This document shows, in pieces, positions 61,980-64,000 of a DNA stretch of 64,000 bases. The position numbers were made by a program, and so were the translations under genes. The notes below the pieces were generated by a model that had not been told where the DNA came from, did no database searches, and saw nothing but the letters and a program-made list of their open reading frames with translations. The stretch comes from Nioella halotolerans. Lineage in GTDB: Bacteria > Pseudomonadota > Alphaproteobacteria > Rhodobacterales > Rhodobacteraceae. The stretch's first letter is position 1. Each line of letters begins with the position of its first letter. The stretch covers positions 62,001 through 126,000 of the forward strand of contig QVQC01000053.1 in the NCBI GenBank assembly GCA_003428585.1. The letters are read 5' to 3'.

Positions 61980-62048
61980 GCCCGACCGACCGCCCCAATA
62001 GCGCCAACGCCGCCTCGCAAGCGCCAGACCGCCCCGGCCCGGTGATCC

Positions 62049-62149
62049 GGCTGCCACAAGCGCCCCGCCCCGATCCTTCACGGACCTGGCCACCATAAAG
62101 CGTCCCACCCCGCCGCAGGATCGCCGCACCGCGGCCCGTCGAGGCACGG
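62049..62149. repeat. 101-base direct repeat, copy 2
   Basis: Second copy, offset by exactly 170 bases from the first. Both contain GGACCTGGCCACCATAAA followed by the identical GC-rich half. No transposase or known repeat family is recognised. Confidence 0.85.
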
Positions 62150-62167
62150 CTCCGCACCACCGGCCAT

Positions 62168-62235
62168 GGTGGGCAAACTGCCCACCCTACAAGGGATGAT
62201 CCGGGCCGTCCGTAGGGTGGGCAGTTCTGCCCACC
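62168..62235. repeat. Pair of inverted REP-like palindromes
   Basis: The left unit (62168-62190) reads GGTGGGCA-AAC-TGCCCACC followed by CTAC, and the right unit (62212-62235) is GTAG followed by GGTGGGCAG-TT-CTGCCCACC. Each unit is itself a palindrome, and the two are inverted around a 21-base centre, as in a BIME. It lies just past the stop codon of the minus-strand nitrilase gene and could end its transcript or stabilise its 3' end. Confidence 0.8.
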
Positions 62236-62243
62236 GTCCCCCC

Positions 62244-63119
62244 TCACCCGTCCTCCCGAATGATATCCGGCACGCCCAAGCGCTCGATCAGCCGGTCGGT
62301 CTCGCGTTCCACCAGCCCAAGGTTGCTGTCGCGCACCGTGGGCAGCAGCGCGCGGGCCTTGCGCACCTGCGCGTAATCCACCTCTGCCGTGATCATCTCC
62401 GGCCCCTCGCCGGCCACCGCCAGCGGCTTGCCGAACGCGTCGAGGATCCGCGAGCCGCCCCAGAAGGTCAGGTCGCCCTCGACGCCCACCCGGTTCACCA
62501 TGACCGAGGGCGCGCCGTACATCATCGAGTAGAAATGCATCGTCGCCGCCCACCCGGCGGGGTTGTCGAAGGCCTCGCCCACCGCCTCCACCCCGGAACT
62601 GATGGGCGAGACCAGCAGCGTCGCGCCATGCAGGAACGCCAGGTGCGTCAGCGCCGGGTTCCACAGGTCGGCGCAGATCAGCAGGCCAAGCCGCCAGTCG
62701 ACGTCGATCTCGTGGGTGTCCACGAACCGGCCCTGCGCGTAGTATTTCGTTTCGATCAGCTTACCGTAGGAGGGCAGGTTGATCTTGCGGTGGATGTAGA
62801 TGAGCTTGCCGTTCTTGTAGACCCCGGCGGAATTGTAGAACTGCGCCGCCGGGCCTTCCTCGACGAAGCCCACGACAAGGATCATGTCGCCCGCCGCGCG
62901 CGACAGGGCCATCAGCCGGGGATCCCGGCTGTTCATCGTGATCTCCAGCAGGTCCTCGGCGCCGTAATGGCCGACCAGCGACAGTTCCGGGAAAACCAGC
63001 AGGTCGGCACCCGCCTTCGCGGCCTCCGCGACCCAGCCGTGATGGGTGTCGAAATTGACGTCGAGGGCGCCGGTGGCACTGGCGAATTGCGCGGCGGCAA
63101 GGGTCAGGGTGCGGGGCAT
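62244..63119 (-). CDS. Carbon-nitrogen hydrolase (nitrilase superfamily)
   Basis: This 291-residue enzyme has the Glu-Lys-Cys catalytic set in order: Glu in LLVFPELSLVGHYG, Lys in IHRKINLPSYGK and Cys in GLLICADLWNPALTHLAFL. It most resembles NAD synthetase-type glutamine amidases or beta-ureidopropionase/carbamoylputrescine amidase relatives, without a synthetase domain. The substrate is unknown. ATG 63119 follows GGGAGG. It is placed opposite to pheS/pheT in the gap between them. Confidence 0.88.
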   Translation of the reverse strand: MPRTLTLAAAQFASATGALDVNFDTHHGWVAEAAKAGADLLVFPELSLVGHYGAEDLLEITMNSRDPRLMALSRAAGDMILVVGFVEEGPAAQFYNSAGVYKNGKLIYIHRKINLPSYGKLIETKYYAQGRFVDTHEIDVDWRLGLLICADLWNPALTHLAFLHGATLLVSPISSGVEAVGEAFDNPAGWAATMHFYSMMYGAPSVMVNRVGVEGDLTFWGGSRILDAFGKPLAVAGEGPEMITAEVDYAQVRKARALLPTVRDSNLGLVERETDRLIERLGVPDIIREDG

Positions 63120-63367
63120 GGGCGGTCCTCCCTCCGGGGCTGTCGCGGCCGGTCTGACACGGCTTGCGCGGTGACGCCAGCCCCGGAACCGGCCCGACCG
63201 CGGCCTCGCCCGGCGGGCATCTTGTCTGCACGGGGGGTGTACAGGGGGTGTACGGCCGGTGCACGAGGGACACCCCCCAATTTCGGCGCTGTGCGCGCGC
63301 CCCGCTTCCATTCCGCGGGCAACTGCGCTAAGCGCGACCGGGCACGAGACGCGAGGGACAAAGACGA
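63120..63367. promoter_or_regulatory. Divergent gap, nitrilase gene / pheT
   Basis: This 248-base gap must hold promoters for both genes, so pheT has its own. It includes GGGGTGTAC twice (63234-63242 and 63245-63253) and an inverted partner of the first, GGGGGGTGT (63232-63240) with ACACCCCCC (63270-63278). This may be an operator or a leader hairpin for pheT. Confidence 0.45.
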
Positions 63368-64000
63368 TGAAATTCACCCTTTCCTGGTTGAAGGACCATC
63401 TGGAAACCGACGCTTCGCTGGAGGAAATCTGCGAGGTTCTCAACGATATCGGGCTGGAGGTCGAGGCGGTCGAGGACCGTGCCGCGCGTCTGAAGGATTT
63501 CACCATCGGCAAAGTCCTGAAAGCCGAGCAGCACCCCGACGCCGACCGCCTGCGCGTCTGCCAGGTAGCGACCGACGAGGGCGAGAAGCAGATCATCTGC
63601 GGCGCCCCGAACGCGCGCGAGGGCATCACGGTTGTTGTCGCTAAACCAGGGGTTTACGTGCCCGGCATCGACACCACGATCGGTGTGGGCAAGATCCGCG
63701 GGGTCGAGAGTTTCGGCATGATGGCCTCGGAACGAGAGATGGAACTGTCGGACGAACATGACGGCATCATCGAATTGCCCTCCGGCGCGGTCGGCGAGCG
63801 GTTCACCGACTGGCTGGCAGTGCACGATCCCGCCAAGGTCGACCCGGTGATCGAGATCGCCATCACCCCCAACCGGCAGGACGCGCTCGGCGTGCGCGGG
63901 GTGGCGCGCGATCTGGCCGCGCGCGGCCTCGGCACCCTCAAACCGCTGGACGATCAGGTGGTTGTCGGCAGCTTCCCAAGCCCGATCAGCGTCGCCATCG
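63368..64000 (+). CDS. pheT: Phenylalanyl-tRNA synthetase beta chain, N-terminal part
   Basis: The first 211 codons are present and the frame runs off the window. The start [20 protein letters not shown] and the tRNA-binding OB domain (residues 39-150, [20 protein letters not shown] and [10 protein letters not shown]) are typical of bacterial PheT, followed by the start of the B1 domain ([20 protein letters not shown]). It is separated from pheS by an unrelated segment and has its own upstream region. Confidence 0.96.

Larger units (their letters stand above)
61803..62243. other. Repeat-rich non-coding region
   Basis: This 441-base region between the GIY-YIG gene and the end of the nitrilase gene holds the right direct-repeat copy (61804-61829), a tandemly spaced 101-base repeat (two copies) and a palindromic REP-like pair. 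Open frames cross it on both strands but only because stop codons are rare in this GC-rich repeat; no gene is supported. Confidence 0.7.

Noticed and set aside
61879..62149. Possible CRISPR array
   Set aside because: Only two long, imperfect units with a single spacer; no short regular repeats and no cas genes.
61654..62664. Minus-strand open frame with repeated RGAAILRWSG-type segments
   Set aside because: The repeated peptide is simply the translation of the 101-base DNA repeat, and the frame overlaps both the GIY-YIG and nitrilase genes.

Overview
The window is about 64 kb of high-GC, densely packed DNA. Its gene content and order suggest an alphaproteobacterium of the Rhodobacteraceae (Roseobacter group): a TIGR02302-type protein beside lysA, PuuD with a fused cytochrome c domain, MJ0042 zinc-ribbon and DUF1127 proteins, and rpmI-rplT-pheS. 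This placement is an inference from family knowledge; there is no rRNA in the window to confirm it. I saw no tRNA, rRNA, CRISPR array, transposase or phage gene.

Layout. (1) 1-5990: the start of a creatinase gene facing a dipeptide-type ABC importer (two permeases and a double ATPase), an aldehyde dehydrogenase and rpe. (2) 5987-10609: a globin, then purine/ureide degradation genes (puuD, a LysR regulator, (S)-ureidoglycine aminohydrolase, an alpha/beta hydrolase). (3) 10639-15776: a VasI-like exported protein and an isolated ribosomal-protein block running rpmC, rpsQ, rplN, rplX, rplE, rpsN, rpsH, rplF, rplR, rpsE, rpmD on the minus strand, with neither rplP before it nor rplO/secY after it. 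(4) 16127-19201: a small RTX protein, a TIGR02466 oxygenase and trpB. (5) 19275-38115: a large carbohydrate cluster. (6) 38097-46346: plsC, ftsX/ftsE-like genes, envelope proteins of unknown function, lysA. (7) 46479-59294: housekeeping and stress genes (RidA, phhB, peroxiredoxin, rsmD, recQ, yaaA, pyk and others). (8) 59409-64000: rpmI, rplT, pheS, then a 2.2 kb interruption holding a GIY-YIG gene, repeats and a nitrilase-family gene, then the start of pheT.

The most interesting region is 19275-38115. It holds a sugar ABC importer, four Gfo/Idh/MocA oxidoreductases, a three-gene SsuD-type monooxygenase / aldo-keto reductase / flavin reductase module, and a hexuronate branch (glucuronate isomerase, fructuronate reductase, mannonate dehydratase, KDG kinase) under two GntR-type regulators. 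The module composition matches the oxidative desulfurisation (sulfo-SMO) route for sulfoquinovose known from Agrobacterium. No GH31 sulfoquinovosidase is present, and one Gfo/Idh/MocA protein is a candidate for the NAD-dependent type of sulfoquinovosidase. The direct joining of this module to a full glucuronate-to-KDPG branch is the part that looks unusual. The substrate assignment is an inference from family membership and context, not something the sequence proves.

Other notable signals: a 43-base alternating purine/pyrimidine tract (Z-DNA-like) between rpmC and the RTX gene, a structured 199-base spacer between rplR and rpsE, a clear divergent operator/promoter with two identical 12-base palindromes at 28292-28335, and a repeat-rich, partly low-GC insertion between pheS and pheT.
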